From assembly GCF_019669925.1 (NCBI RefSeq), contig NZ_AP019779.1:1565001-1629000 (forward strand): 64,000 nt of DNA. The letters are read 5' to 3'. This document shows positions 42,397-52,784 of the stretch, one piece after another. Each line of letters starts with the position of its first letter. Within the stretch, counting starts at the first letter, position 1. The stretch comes from Methanobrevibacter arboriphilus (lineage in GTDB: Archaea; Methanobacteriota; Methanobacteria; Methanobacteriales; Methanobacteriaceae). A program made the position numbers and the translations under genes. The notes beneath the pieces were generated by a model that made no database searches, was not told where the DNA came from, and saw only the letters and a list, made by a program, of their open reading frames with translations.

Positions 42397-43218
42397 ATGA
42401 ATAACAATAAAAAGATTTTAATTTCTATAATAATTATTCTACTTATATTAATTTCTTTAACTACTATTTATTTTGTTTTTTTGGATAAAAATTTAGTAAA
42501 CATTGATTATATTAACTCTGAAAATGGAGATGATGTTAATAAAAATAATGTTTTAAGATCTAATATTATTATGCATAATCATTCTAATTTAAGTTTAGCT
42601 ATGATTGATTCAGCTAAAAATGGAACTCCGGTCATTCAATTTGGGAATGGTGGGGAACCAGTAACATTTATTGTTGCAGGAGTTCATGGAAACCAACTTC
42701 CTCCTCAAATAGCTGCAATAAGGCTTATTGATTATTTGGATAATAAAAAAATTCATGGAACTGTTTATATTGTTCCATTTGCAGCTCCTAATCTAACTGC
42801 CAATAATGAAAAACTTTTGAATGGTCAAAATCTCAATACTGTTGCTGATGAAGTAGGAACTCCTTCTAATGATATTGTTACATATGCTGTTAGTAGAAAT
42901 TCAACTTTTGTTGGTGATTTTCATTCAACAGCTCCTGGTGCTGTGCCTGGACATGATGTAATAATGTGTTCTAAATATCCAACTTATGAGAGCTATTTAT
43001 TTGCAATTCAAATGACTAAATTTTTAAATGAGGGTATTGAAGTTCATGAAGTTGCAGGAGTTGATTATGAAGGGGCTATTGAAGATGTTTTAAATATGGG
43101 AGGTACTCCTTCAATTACAGGCTTATCTACATCTCCTCATGGTGAAATTTCTTCTGGAAGTGTTGAAACTTCTTTTAATCAAATGTTAGCTTTGTTAAAG
43201 TCTAATGGGAATATTTAA
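42397..43218 (+). CDS. membrane-anchored M14/AspA-AstE-like protein, probably inactive
   Basis: At 273 residues it has an N-terminal transmembrane anchor (about 7-30), then a zinc-deacylase-like domain related to aspartoacylase and succinylglutamate desuccinylase. The first zinc motif reads HGNQ instead of HGXE, the substrate Arg of DLNR reads NLNT, and the catalytic CE of the paralogue at 53991-54845 reads GL; only the third ligand GDFHST remains. It is likely a pseudoenzyme, perhaps binding a peptide or cell-wall ligand outside the membrane. GGGGGACTT precedes ATG 42397. Confidence 0.7.
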   Translation: MNNNKKILISIIIILLILISLTTIYFVFLDKNLVNIDYINSENGDDVNKNNVLRSNIIMHNHSNLSLAMIDSAKNGTPVIQFGNGGEPVTFIVAGVHGNQLPPQIAAIRLIDYLDNKKIHGTVYIVPFAAPNLTANNEKLLNGQNLNTVADEVGTPSNDIVTYAVSRNSTFVGDFHSTAPGAVPGHDVIMCSKYPTYESYLFAIQMTKFLNEGIEVHEVAGVDYEGAIEDVLNMGGTPSITGLSTSPHGEISSGSVETSFNQMLALLKSNGNI

Positions 43219-43511
43219 TAATTTTAAAGTATAATAAATTTTTTAATTATTTATTTTATTTTAAAATTTTATTTTAATTATATATTTTTATTCTAACCCT
43301 TTATTTTTATTTCAATCACCTATTTTTTATTAATCATCTATTTATTTTAATTATCTATTTTTATATTCTAATCATTCATTTTTAATTCTATTTTTTGAAA
43401 ATTACTTTCAAAATTATTTTTTGTAGTATTAATAATTATAGTATTAATAATTTTATATAAAATGAAAATAAATATAAAACTATATTAAGATTAATAATAT
43501 TTGTGATTTTT

Positions 43512-44762
43512 ATGAGTAAAGTAAGAAATATGAATTTAGCTGATGAAGGTATTAAGAAAATTAAATGGGTCCAAAAACACATGCCAGTTCTTGAACACAT
43601 TAAAAAAGAATTTGAACGGACAAAACCTTTTGAAGGTATTACTATAGGTTCTTGCCTTCATCTTGAGCCTAAAACAATTAATCTTGGTTTAACTCTTCAA
43701 GCTGGTGGAGCTGAAGTTGCAATGACTGGATGTAATCCATTATCTACTCATGATGATGCAACTGCTGGGGGTGCAGCTCTTGGACTTAATATGTATGGTT
43801 GGAGAGAAGAAACCGAAGAAGAGTATTATGAAACTATAAATGATGTTCTTGATCATAAGCCTGATATAATCATTGATGATGGAGCTGATATGATATTAGT
43901 TCTCCACCAAGAAAGAAAAAAATTACTTTCTAATGTTAAAGGGGCTTGTGAAGAAACTACTACTGGAGTTCATAGATTAGAAGCTATGCATGCCGATAAT
44001 GCTTTAAAAATCCCTCTTATAGCTGTAAATGATGCTTATACTAAATATTTATTTGATAATAGATATGGTACTGGTCAATCAACTTTTGATGCTATAATGG
44101 GAACTACTAATATGTTAATTGCTGGTAAAACTGTTGTTGTTTGTGGATATGGTTGGTGTGGTCGTGGTGTAGCTATTAGGGCAAATGGTTTGGGAGCTAA
44201 TGTAATCGTGACTGAAGTTGATGCTATAAGAGCACTTGAAGCAAGAATGGATGGATATAGGGTCATGCCAACAAAAGAAGCAGTGAAACATGCTGATTTA
44301 TTAATAACAGTAACTGGGAACATTAATGTTGTTAGTGGGGATGACTTTAAAAATATGAAAGATGGCTGCATGTTGGCAAACTCTGGACATTTTAATGTTG
44401 AAATCAACAGAAAAGATCTTGAAAATCAGTCTGTATCTATTGAAGAAGTTAGAGAGAGTGTTGAAGAATTCACTATGAAAGATGGAAGGAAAATTTATCT
44501 GTTAGCTGATGGACGGCTTGTTAATTTAGCTGCAGAAAGAGGACAAGGACATCCTGCAGAAATAATGGATTTAAGTTTTGCTGCTCAAGCACTTTCAGCT
44601 AAATATATAATCGAAAATGATCTTGATGTTGGAGTTATAAAATCTCCAGATGAGCTTGATTATAAGATAGCTGGTTTAAAACTCAAATCTATGGGTATTG
44701 AAATTGATAACTTGTCTGATCGTCAAAATGAATATTTAAATAATTGGCAAGAAGGAACTTAA
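43512..44762 (+). CDS. ahcY: adenosylhomocysteinase
   Basis: Splits S-adenosylhomocysteine, the product of methyl transfer, into adenosine or inosine and homocysteine. The 416-residue protein has TTGVHRLEAM, the catalytic-region AVNDAYTKYLFDNRYGTGQS and the NAD-binding GYGWCGRGVA (about 210-220). It is the archaeal form without the long C-terminal tail. ATG 43512 follows GTGAT; GTG 43503 is part of that site. Confidence 0.95.
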   Translation: MSKVRNMNLADEGIKKIKWVQKHMPVLEHIKKEFERTKPFEGITIGSCLHLEPKTINLGLTLQAGGAEVAMTGCNPLSTHDDATAGGAALGLNMYGWREETEEEYYETINDVLDHKPDIIIDDGADMILVLHQERKKLLSNVKGACEETTTGVHRLEAMHADNALKIPLIAVNDAYTKYLFDNRYGTGQSTFDAIMGTTNMLIAGKTVVVCGYGWCGRGVAIRANGLGANVIVTEVDAIRALEARMDGYRVMPTKEAVKHADLLITVTGNINVVSGDDFKNMKDGCMLANSGHFNVEINRKDLENQSVSIEEVRESVEEFTMKDGRKIYLLADGRLVNLAAERGQGHPAEIMDLSFAAQALSAKYIIENDLDVGVIKSPDELDYKIAGLKLKSMGIEIDNLSDRQNEYLNNWQEGT

Positions 44763-44847
44763 ATTTATTTATATTTCTTTCCTTTTTACAAACCTTTCTA
44801 TAATTTTATACAAGATTTATACAAAATATATCTTATTTATATATTCT

Positions 44848-45609
44848 ATGTCATATTATAGATTTATCGATAAAGGAAAAGGGCCTACAAAACTATTTGT
44901 AGGTGGAATTCACGGTCATGAAGGTGAAACTACTATTGATTTTCTTAAATCAATCTCTTATTCTGATTTTTCTAAGGGTAAAACTTTTATTTATAATTTT
45001 GATTATACAGAATATATCTCTACTATAAAAAAAGAATATTATGAAACTAAGATTGGTAAAACTATTATAAACCTTATTAAAAAACATAATCCTGATTTTT
45101 ATATAGAACTTCATTGCTATAATATTAAAAATTATGAAAATCTGATTTCCCCAAATAGGCGTGAATCTCAAGGTGTTCCACCTCTTATTGATCTTGAGAA
45201 TCATGTTTTAATAAGTTCTGTTTCTCCACTTATCAGAAAAAAATATTTTAAAATGGAAACTATTTGCAAAACTTTAGAAATTCCTTGTATTAACAAAAAG
45301 CTATATTGGAATGATTTGAGTAGTATAACTGAAGGCAATATAAATAAGAATGACATAGCTAAATATAATGTAAATAAAGATATAGCTAAGAATGATATAT
45401 CTAAATATAATGTAAATGAAGATGATAATGTAAATAACTATAATCTAAATAAATCATTTAATACTTATTTAAAAATTATTAAAATATTATCTAAAGTAAA
45501 AACTAGGGATGAATTTCAAAGAATAATGATAAAAAAATATCCAAAACAAGTTGAACTAGCTGTAAAATATGCAAAAGAAATTTTTGGTGAAAAATTTCCT
45601 CCTTTTTAG
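44848..45609 (+). CDS. DUF2119-like M14-fold protein with in-frame repeat insertion
   Basis: I believe this is the methanogen family DUF2119, whose function is unknown. The zinc motif GGIHGHEGE (about 18-26) and a later ELHCY (about 88-92) are consistent with an M14 metallohydrolase. Residues 165-210 are an Asn/Lys/Asp-rich insert that is a 42-bp tandem duplication, so the protein is about 40 residues longer than I expect for the family. ATG 44848 has no clear ribosome binding site. Confidence 0.65.
   Translation: MSYYRFIDKGKGPTKLFVGGIHGHEGETTIDFLKSISYSDFSKGKTFIYNFDYTEYISTIKKEYYETKIGKTIINLIKKHNPDFYIELHCYNIKNYENLISPNRRESQGVPPLIDLENHVLISSVSPLIRKKYFKMETICKTLEIPCINKKLYWNDLSSITEGNINKNDIAKYNVNKDIAKNDISKYNVNEDDNVNNYNLNKSFNTYLKIIKILSKVKTRDEFQRIMIKKYPKQVELAVKYAKEIFGEKFPPF
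45346..45426 (+). repeat. 42-bp in-frame tandem repeat in the DUF2119-like gene
   Basis: Two copies begin at 45346 and 45388 with AAGAATGA and share a CTAAATATAATGTAAAT core; a third partial echo follows. They encode KNDIAKYNVN-like units. Confidence 0.7.
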
Positions 45610-45884
45610 AGATACTTTAACAAAAATCTGTTTTAATAAAATCAAAGAAAAATTAGTTTTAGATATTTATAAAATTAGTAATTATTCAAAATAATTATAG
45701 AAATATTAAAAATAAATGTATTGAATAAAATTTTGAAATAAAAATATTAATAACAAAAATATTAAGAATAAATATATTAAGAATAGTATTATTAAATTAG
45801 CTATCTTTATTAAAAAAGATATCTTTATTAAAAGAAATATTTTTATTAAAAATTATTTTGTTGATAAAATAAATGTCTCAATGA

Positions 45885-46874
45885 TTACTTTCCAAACCAA
45901 TCTTCAAGGCTTTTTTGAGTAGTATTTAGTTTTTCCATTTTTTTAACAGCACTAAGCACTCTTTCCTCAGAAAAATCATGCTTTTTACATAAAAAATCAA
46001 CTATTTTAGTTTTATCAACACTTCTCCATTTGATACTATAATTTTTATTAATGTTTGGATTTAAAAAGATATTTTTGAGTTCTTCAAGATTCAAATCAAA
46101 TGCAATGCCTTTTTCTTTTATATATTTTTCTATGCTTGAATTTTTAACTATTTTGAGGCCAGTTTTTGCACCAATACCTTTTATTCCAGGATTAAAGTCT
46201 GTTCCAACCATTATTGCAATATCAACTAGCTGTTCTCTTGTAATTTCTAATCTGTTTAAAACATTCTCAAGTTCTAGATATTCTAAATCAGATAAGTTTC
46301 CACTTATTGTGAGATTTCTAATGATTTTTTTAGCACCAAAAAGTAAACAATCATAGTCTTGAGAAGCCACTGCCCATGCATCTCCGTTTAAAACCATATA
46401 AGAAGCTTGAGCTTCTCCTTCTCCAAATGATTGAACATAAGGGATTCCCATTATTTCTAAAAGTTCTTTTGCAGATTCAAGGATATATGGTGACATTCGA
46501 GATGATCTTTTTGCAAACTTCATTGCTGTTTGTTCATCTCCTTTTTTAAGAGCTTCTTTCCATTTTTTTTCTGCATCTTGTCTTATTTCACGCCTTTCAT
46601 TTATGGTGTTTTCTTTATACTCAGAGGGCTCTCCATCAAAGACATAAATAGGTTTGATACCTTTTTCAACTATATTTGAAGTTCTATATAATATTCCACT
46701 CAAGTGAGAGGTTATATTTCCATTTTTATCCATTAATGGTGTTCCATCAGCCTGACGAATACTTGATAAAAATTGATATAAAGAATTAGCTGCATCTATA
46801 GCTATTGTTCTACCATTTAAATCTTTGAAATTTATAATTTCTGGTTCTATAATATCTTTGAATTTAACTCCCAT
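45885..46874 (-). CDS. fen: flap endonuclease 1
   Basis: Cuts 5' flaps during Okazaki-fragment maturation and repair. At 329 residues it has N and I nuclease domains with metal-binding acidic residues in TIAIDAANSLYQFL, VFDGEPSEYK, GEGEAQASYM, SQDYDCLLFG and GTDFNPGIKGIGAKTGL. The C-terminal QKSLEDWF is a PCNA-binding PIP box. GGGTG precedes ATG 46874. Confidence 0.95.
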   Translation of the reverse strand: MGVKFKDIIEPEIINFKDLNGRTIAIDAANSLYQFLSSIRQADGTPLMDKNGNITSHLSGILYRTSNIVEKGIKPIYVFDGEPSEYKENTINERREIRQDAEKKWKEALKKGDEQTAMKFAKRSSRMSPYILESAKELLEIMGIPYVQSFGEGEAQASYMVLNGDAWAVASQDYDCLLFGAKKIIRNLTISGNLSDLEYLELENVLNRLEITREQLVDIAIMVGTDFNPGIKGIGAKTGLKIVKNSSIEKYIKEKGIAFDLNLEELKNIFLNPNINKNYSIKWRSVDKTKIVDFLCKKHDFSEERVLSAVKKMEKLNTTQKSLEDWFGK

Positions 46875-47058
46875 TAAAACACCCTTATGAACACTAATCT
46901 GAAGTTAAAAATTATTTTTCATGATTTATATTAGTTTTGTTTTATGTAATAATTTTAGATTTTATATTAATTTTAAACTTTATATTAATTTTAATATGTA
47001 TATTATTATTTTAAATCTTATAATGATTTTAATTTTTTGTATTAATACTCTTATAAAC

Positions 47059-47110
47059 AATATAAAGAATAAGAAATATAAAGAATATAAAGAATAAAGA
47101 ATATAAAGAC
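47059..47110. repeat. AATATAAAG simple repeat
   Basis: About six imperfect copies of AATATAAAG or AATAAAG between fen and the DUF98-like gene. Noncoding. Confidence 0.6.
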
Positions 47111-47120
47111 TTTATAGTTT

Positions 47121-47681
47121 TTAATTTTTATAATTCTTTAAAAATGAATCGATAGGGAATTTTTCTTCAATCCAAATCAATATTTCATCATTATGTATAA
47201 TATGATAATCCCTACTTAAAAAATTAGCATTTGTTTTAAAAATATTTTTCAATTCTTCTTTGGGGGTTTTTTCAATTTGAACTGTTTGAATTTCTCTTCT
47301 AGATTCAATATTGTATTTTCTTAAAATTCTACCAATAGGAATATCTGCACTTATTAAGTCCTTTTTAAATTCTGATGTTAATCTTTTAATAGGAATATAT
47401 GATGTTGCATAAATTAGGGGAGAATTATCGTTATACATTACAACAACACGATAGTTTACTATTTCACCTTCATCAATACTAAGAAGCTTAGCTATGTCAC
47501 TATTAGCTTCTTGAAATTCCTGTTTCAAGGTTTTAATTTTAATTTCTCCCACTAAGACATCAAGTATTGTAGTAACAGAACCGTCTGTTGCTAAAAGTAT
47601 TTTTTGGGTGTTTGATAATTTAGCACCTTTTTTTTCAAGATTTTCTATCTTATCAATAATTCTAAGCTCTTTTTTATTCAT
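47121..47681 (-). CDS. chorismate pyruvate-lyase-like (DUF98) protein
   Basis: A 186-residue protein resembling the UbiC/UTRA-fold family DUF98, whose mycobacterial member makes 4-hydroxybenzoate from chorismate. Recognisable segments are TQKILLATDGSVTTILDVLVGE near the N-terminus and VVVMYNDNSPLIYATSYIPI in the middle. ATG 47681 is chosen because GAGGAATTT precedes it; TTG 47693 overlaps that site. It lies beside hacA and aksA; co-transcription is possible. The substrate is inferred. Confidence 0.65.
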   Translation of the reverse strand: MNKKELRIIDKIENLEKKGAKLSNTQKILLATDGSVTTILDVLVGEIKIKTLKQEFQEANSDIAKLLSIDEGEIVNYRVVVMYNDNSPLIYATSYIPIKRLTSEFKKDLISADIPIGRILRKYNIESRREIQTVQIEKTPKEELKNIFKTNANFLSRDYHIIHNDEILIWIEEKFPIDSFLKNYKN

Positions 47682-47751
47682 AAAATTCCTCAAATAATTT
47701 ATAATTTATTTTCAATTTATAATATATTTTCAGTTTATAATCTATTTCAGC

Positions 47752-49008
47752 TTATAATATATTTTCAGGACTTTCTATATACCCTTTTATAACAGAACTA
47801 GCAACTACTCCTGCATTGGATAAATAAACTTCAGATTTAGGATCTCCCATCCTACCCTTAAAATTCCTATTTGTAGTGGATATGCTAACTTCTCCTTCAC
47901 TTAAAACACCCATGTGTCCTCCTAAACATGGTCCACATCCAGGATTACAAATAATAGCTCCAGAATCCATAAATGTTTTAAGAATCCCTTTTTCCATAGC
48001 TATTTCATAAATTTCTTTTGAAGCAGGAGAAACAATTAGTCTAACATCAGGATGAACTTTTTTACCTTTTATAACTCTTGCTGCTTCTTTTAAATCCTTT
48101 AATCTCCCATTGGTACATGAACCAATAAAACCTTGGTCAATATGGGTTCCAATAACCTCTGATATATTTTTAACATTGTCTACATCATTAGGACAGGCAA
48201 TTTGAGGTTCTATTTCATTTATATCAAAAGAAAATTCTTTTTCATATACAGAATCCTTGTCTGACCTAACTACATTTAATTGATCAATGGATTTATTAGT
48301 TCTCTCTGCAATATAATCTAATGTTAATTTATTAGGCTCCATTATTCCATTTTTAGCACCCATTTCAATTGCCATATTTGTAATTGTCATTCTAGAACTA
48401 ACATCTAAATTATCAATAGTTTCACCACAAAATTCACATGCTTTATAAGTTGCTCCATCAGAACCTATATGGCCTATAACATTCAAAATAATATCTTTTG
48501 ATGTTACATTAATTGGTAAATTGCCATTAATTTCAATACGATATGATTCTGGAACCATGAACCAAGTTTTACCAGTAGCATAAACCATAGCTATGTCTGT
48601 TGCACCCATTCCTGTCGAAAATGCTCCAAATGCTCCATAAGTACAAGTATGGGAGTCTGCACCAACAATAACTTGCCCGGGTTCTACAAGTCCTTTTTCA
48701 GGCAAAACTTGGTGGCATATTCCTTCACCATGTGTATAAAGATTTTTTATTCCTTGTTCCTTTCCAAATTTTCTCGCTACTTTATGAAATTCTGCAGACC
48801 CAATTGTATTTGGAGGAACAGTATGATCAAACACAATAACAATTTTTTCAGGGTTCCAGACTTTTTTAGCTATTTTTTCAAAAGTTTTAATTGCTGGAGG
48901 TGATGTACCATCATGAGACATAGCTAGGTCTACATCAATTTCTATTATTTCACCAGGTGATACATCATAACCTGCTTTTTTTGAAAGGATTTTTTCTGTA
49001 ATATTCAA
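47752..49008 (-). CDS. hacA: homoaconitase/isopropylmalate dehydratase large subunit
   Basis: Iron-sulfur dehydratase subunit. Next to aksA it most likely works in 2-oxosuberate synthesis for coenzyme B, but the leucine-pathway role (leuC) is not excluded. At 418 residues the cluster cysteines are in GSCTNGR and NPGCGPCLGGH, with DHTVPPN and HGEGICHQVLPE as substrate segments. TTG 49008 behind GAGTG gives the family N-terminus MNITEKIL; GTG 49017 overlaps that site. The small subunit is not adjacent. Confidence 0.85.
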   Translation of the reverse strand: MNITEKILSKKAGYDVSPGEIIEIDVDLAMSHDGTSPPAIKTFEKIAKKVWNPEKIVIVFDHTVPPNTIGSAEFHKVARKFGKEQGIKNLYTHGEGICHQVLPEKGLVEPGQVIVGADSHTCTYGAFGAFSTGMGATDIAMVYATGKTWFMVPESYRIEINGNLPINVTSKDIILNVIGHIGSDGATYKACEFCGETIDNLDVSSRMTITNMAIEMGAKNGIMEPNKLTLDYIAERTNKSIDQLNVVRSDKDSVYEKEFSFDINEIEPQIACPNDVDNVKNISEVIGTHIDQGFIGSCTNGRLKDLKEAARVIKGKKVHPDVRLIVSPASKEIYEIAMEKGILKTFMDSGAIICNPGCGPCLGGHMGVLSEGEVSISTTNRNFKGRMGDPKSEVYLSNAGVVASSVIKGYIESPENIL

Positions 49009-49057
49009 TTTTAACACTCTTTATAATTTTCCTTAGAACCTTATTGAACTTCATGAT

Positions 49058-50233
49058 TTAAATATCAAATGGCCCTCTAACTGTTTTAACAATATGATTG
49101 AAGACTTCATCATCAATGTATGTTCCTTCTTCTCTGTTCTTTTTTACTTCCTCTACAATCTTACAGAGTTCGTCTTTTGTAACTTCAACACCACATTGAT
49201 CAAGTTTAGCCTTTACAGCTCTACAACCAGAATGTTTTCCAAGGACTAATTGGCGTTTTTGACCAACCATTTCTGGTAAAAATGGTTCATATGTAAGTGG
49301 CTCTTCAATAACTGCATCTACATGTATTCCAGATTCATGTCGGAATATGTTTCTTCCTACAATTGGTTTATTATTATGTACTGGGAGTTTTGTATATTTT
49401 TCAACGGTTTTTGATAACTCTTGTATGTGTTTTATCTTAAATCCTAAATCTATACCATAAATAATTCTTAAAGCCATTATTAACTCTTCAAGAGAAGTGT
49501 TCCCTGCCCTTTCACCAATTCCATTTATTGTAGTTGAAACTGCACTTCCTCCTGCAAGAAGTCCTGATATAGAGTTTGAAAGAGCCATGCCAAAATCATT
49601 ATGACAATGCATAGCTATATCAATATTTAAATTTTTCTTAAGCTCTTTTACAAGAAAGTCCATTCCTTGAGGACTGATTGAACCTACTGTATCTGCAATA
49701 TGAACTCGATCTGCTCCAAAATCTTCTGCCTTTTTATAAATTCTTTTTAAATAATCAAGATCAGTTCTTGTAGCATCCTCTGCAGAAAAAGCTACAAATA
49801 AACCATGATCTTTAGCATATTCAATAGAGTTCATACATACGTTTAATGCTTGTTCTCTACTTAAATGTAGCTTATGTTCAAGATGAAGGTCTGAAGTTGC
49901 CATAAACGTTATAACGCCATCTACATCACAATCAAGTGCTCTATCAATATCTTCTCTCTTTGTTCTAGCTAAAGATATGATTTGTGCATTCAATCCTTCA
50001 TTAGCTATAGCTTTTACTGCTTCTCTTTCTTGATTAGATACAATAGGAAAACCTGCTTCTATTTGATGAATTTTAAGTTCATCAAGTTTTTTAGCTATCT
50101 CTAATTTTTCTTCTGGATTTAGGCATACATCAGGAGTTTGCTCACCATCACGAAGTGTTGTGTCGTAAATTGTGATTTTTTTTGGAAACTTTAATTTAGC
50201 TTCTTTATTAAAGGGACTTACATAATATTGCAA
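49058..50233 (-). CDS. aksA: homocitrate synthase AksA
   Basis: Condenses 2-oxoglutarate and its homologues with acetyl-CoA to start coenzyme B side-chain synthesis. The 391-residue protein is an HMGL-like barrel with TLRDGEQTPDVCL (about 27-39), metal ligands in AMHCHNDFG and GIGERAGN, and HESGIHVDAV. It resembles AksA rather than IPMS because the leucine-binding C-terminal domain is missing. TTG 50233 follows AGGTGA. hacA follows 49 nt downstream. Confidence 0.9.
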   Translation of the reverse strand: MQYYVSPFNKEAKLKFPKKITIYDTTLRDGEQTPDVCLNPEEKLEIAKKLDELKIHQIEAGFPIVSNQEREAVKAIANEGLNAQIISLARTKREDIDRALDCDVDGVITFMATSDLHLEHKLHLSREQALNVCMNSIEYAKDHGLFVAFSAEDATRTDLDYLKRIYKKAEDFGADRVHIADTVGSISPQGMDFLVKELKKNLNIDIAMHCHNDFGMALSNSISGLLAGGSAVSTTINGIGERAGNTSLEELIMALRIIYGIDLGFKIKHIQELSKTVEKYTKLPVHNNKPIVGRNIFRHESGIHVDAVIEEPLTYEPFLPEMVGQKRQLVLGKHSGCRAVKAKLDQCGVEVTKDELCKIVEEVKKNREEGTYIDDEVFNHIVKTVRGPFDI

Positions 50234-50491
50234 TTAATTCACCTAAAATTGAAAATAAATATTTAGATAAAAGATATTTATACACTTAAAATATATTTAC
50301 ATAAATATATTTACATAATATTTTTATCTATTAATTTTGTAAAATTCAAATTACTAATTTTGTTTTATATTATTTATATTGTTTTTCTTTTTTTATATCA
50401 TAATGTCTTTTATGGAGATGATATTTTGTATTAGTGTTCTATGATAATTATATAATAGTATTTAATAGTATTATATTTTATATCATTAAAT

Positions 50492-50626
50492 TTATAGTTC
50501 ATATCCACAAATAACACATTTAAATTTGCTTTTCCCTTTTAAAGATCCTGATTTTTTCATTTCTCCACCACAAAGTGGACATCTAACATCTTTATCCACA
50601 ACAAGGTCTTTTACTTTATTGTTCAT
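50492..50626 (-). CDS. 44-residue zinc-ribbon protein
   Basis: A small protein with CPLCGGE and CVICGYE knuckles 21 residues apart, a complete zinc ribbon, preceded by an acidic/basic N-terminus beginning MNNKVKDLV. Small ribbons of this sort are frequent in methanogens with unknown roles. ATG 50626 has no ribosome binding site, so it may be leaderless. It lies downstream of argG on the same strand. Confidence 0.6.
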   Translation of the reverse strand: MNNKVKDLVVDKDVRCPLCGGEMKKSGSLKGKSKFKCVICGYEL

Positions 50627-51108
50627 AAGTAAATATATATGATTAATTATATTAGTTTTTTTCTAATTATTCTTAAAAGCTATGTTTATTTTATTGATGA
50701 AAATTTCTTTTTTTATATTTATTCTTAGATTCGTTATTATATTCATTATTAAATTTATTCTTAGATTTATCATTGAATTCATTCCTATATTTACTATTTT
50801 ATTCATTATACTATTTATAAATCCTATTTATTCGATATAACAAAATTTAAAAAACAAATTCAAAAATAAATGATTAAATAACAAAATTTAAATGATTAAT
50901 GTTTCAATAAAATTTTAAAAAGTTAGAATGAAAATGAAAATAAACTCTATTATAATGATAAAAATATTAGAATATTAATAAAATACAAAAAATTGAAAAT
51001 ATAAAAATACAATAAAATAATAATAAATAAAAAAATAAATAAAAGAGTAATTAAAAGAATAAAAAGATAATTGAGGAAAATAAAAGCTTTTTAATAGAGC
51101 TCTTTATT
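50627..51108. other. AT-rich region downstream of argG
   Basis: Repeats of TTATTCTTAGATT type (50720-50775), then A-rich sequence on the plus strand that is T-rich on the minus strand, suitable for argG termination. No ORF or RNA is visible. Confidence 0.4.
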
Positions 51109-52284
51109 TTATTTGTTTAATTTTTGGTAGATAGCTGCTTGAAGTCCATGGTGTTTAATCATACCTTCAACTTCTTTTTGATCGTTTTCTTTATCTTCAA
51201 AACTTATATGTTCAATATCATGTAAGCTGTAATCAGATTCTCGTGATAAAGGAAGAATTGATCCTTTGAAGAGTTTTAAAACTACTTTTCCAGTTACTCT
51301 TAATTGCATATTGTCAATAGCTTGATCCATATCATCTCTAAGAGGTTCTTGCCAAAGAGCATTATAAACTAAGTCTGCATATTTTGTACTCATGTATTCT
51401 GAGAATAATATTTCATCTTTTGTAAGAACTAATTCTTCTAAAGCTTGATGAGCACGAATTAGCAGTAATGCACCTGGAACTTCATAGATTTCTCTGCTTT
51501 TAAGGCCAATCATACGATTTTCTATTGTATCTATCCTTCCAATCCCACTTTCTCCAGCTATTTTGTTAGCTTCTTCTATAAGCTCAAAGAGTGGCATGAT
51601 TCTTCCATCAATAGCTATTGGAACTCCTTCTTCAAATTCAATAGCTACTTTTGTAGGTCTGTCTTTTGCATTTTCAGATGATGCAGTCCATGCATAAATC
51701 TCTTCAGGAGGTTCATTAGCAGGGTCTTCAAGAATATCTCCTTCTATTGATCTTCCCCAAACATTCTCATCTATACTGTATATTTTGTCAGAAGAGATAT
51801 GGATTCCATGTTTTTCAGCGTACTCTTGCTCTTCTGTTCTTGTTAAGTTTAAATCTCTAATTGGAGCAACTATATCAAAATCAGACATTGATCTAATTAC
51901 TGCTTCAAATCTGAATTGGTCATTTCCTTTACCAGTACATCCATGAGCTATAGCTTTTGCATTTTCTTTTAAAGCTACTTCAATGATTTTCATAGCTATT
52001 AATGGTCTTGCAAGAGCAGTACTTAATGGGTATCCTTCATATACTGCATTTGATTTTATTCCTTTAGATATATATTCATTTGCAAACTCATCTTTAGCAT
52101 CGATTGTGTAATGTTTTTTTACTCCAAGATTTTTAGCTGCTTCTTCTGCTTTTTCAACTTCTTCTTTTGGCTGACCAACATCTACACATGCAGTTACCAC
52201 TTCTAAATCATATTCTTCTTCTAACAATTTAACACATACAGTGGTATCTAATCCACCACTAAATGCAAGCACTACTTTTTCCAT
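51109..52284 (-). CDS. argG: argininosuccinate synthase
   Basis: Joins citrulline and aspartate with ATP in arginine synthesis. At 391 residues it has the PP-loop SGGLDT (9-14), [13 protein letters not shown] (about 115-127) and the [13 protein letters not shown] segment, all intact. GGTGAA precedes ATG 52284. It is transcribed alone. Confidence 0.95.
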   Translation of the reverse strand: MEKVVLAFSGGLDTTVCVKLLEEEYDLEVVTACVDVGQPKEEVEKAEEAAKNLGVKKHYTIDAKDEFANEYISKGIKSNAVYEGYPLSTALARPLIAMKIIEVALKENAKAIAHGCTGKGNDQFRFEAVIRSMSDFDIVAPIRDLNLTRTEEQEYAEKHGIHISSDKIYSIDENVWGRSIEGDILEDPANEPPEEIYAWTASSENAKDRPTKVAIEFEEGVPIAIDGRIMPLFELIEEANKIAGESGIGRIDTIENRMIGLKSREIYEVPGALLLIRAHQALEELVLTKDEILFSEYMSTKYADLVYNALWQEPLRDDMDQAIDNMQLRVTGKVVLKLFKGSILPLSRESDYSLHDIEHISFEDKENDQKEVEGMIKHHGLQAAIYQKLNK

Positions 52285-52784
52285 TTAATTCACCATATTT
52301 TTGGAGTTTAATATTATTTTAACATTATAAATAATTAATCAATAAAATTATTGGATTCATTATCTTTAATTTAAAGGATTCACTACTTTTAATTTAAATA
52401 TTTTTAGATTAAACAATTAAAGCTTAATTTTTATCTTATAATTTCGTTGTTATATTATAAGTTCATCATTAGTTAGTAAGTTAATTTAGCTAAATAATTT
52501 ATTACTTTGATATTTAATTAATAAAGTAAAAAGTTAGTGAATAATAATATCATCAAATAAAGTATTAAATAATAAATTTAAAATACAATATTTTAAATTC
52601 TATCTATTATAATATTTAAAGATAATTAAATTAAAGATAATTAAATATTGATATTATTGTAATTATTAGGACTATTTGTATTATTTTGATTATAAATTAA
52701 TTTAGGCTCTAAAATGTTTTAAATATTAAAAATAGTAGTTAATTTATAATAATTAATTTAATGTCTAGCTTTATAGTATTTAAT
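52285..52784. other. AT-rich region upstream of argG
   Basis: Contains the argG promoter close to 52310-52340 and otherwise A/T with TAATTAAAT repeats. No feature is seen. Confidence 0.4.
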
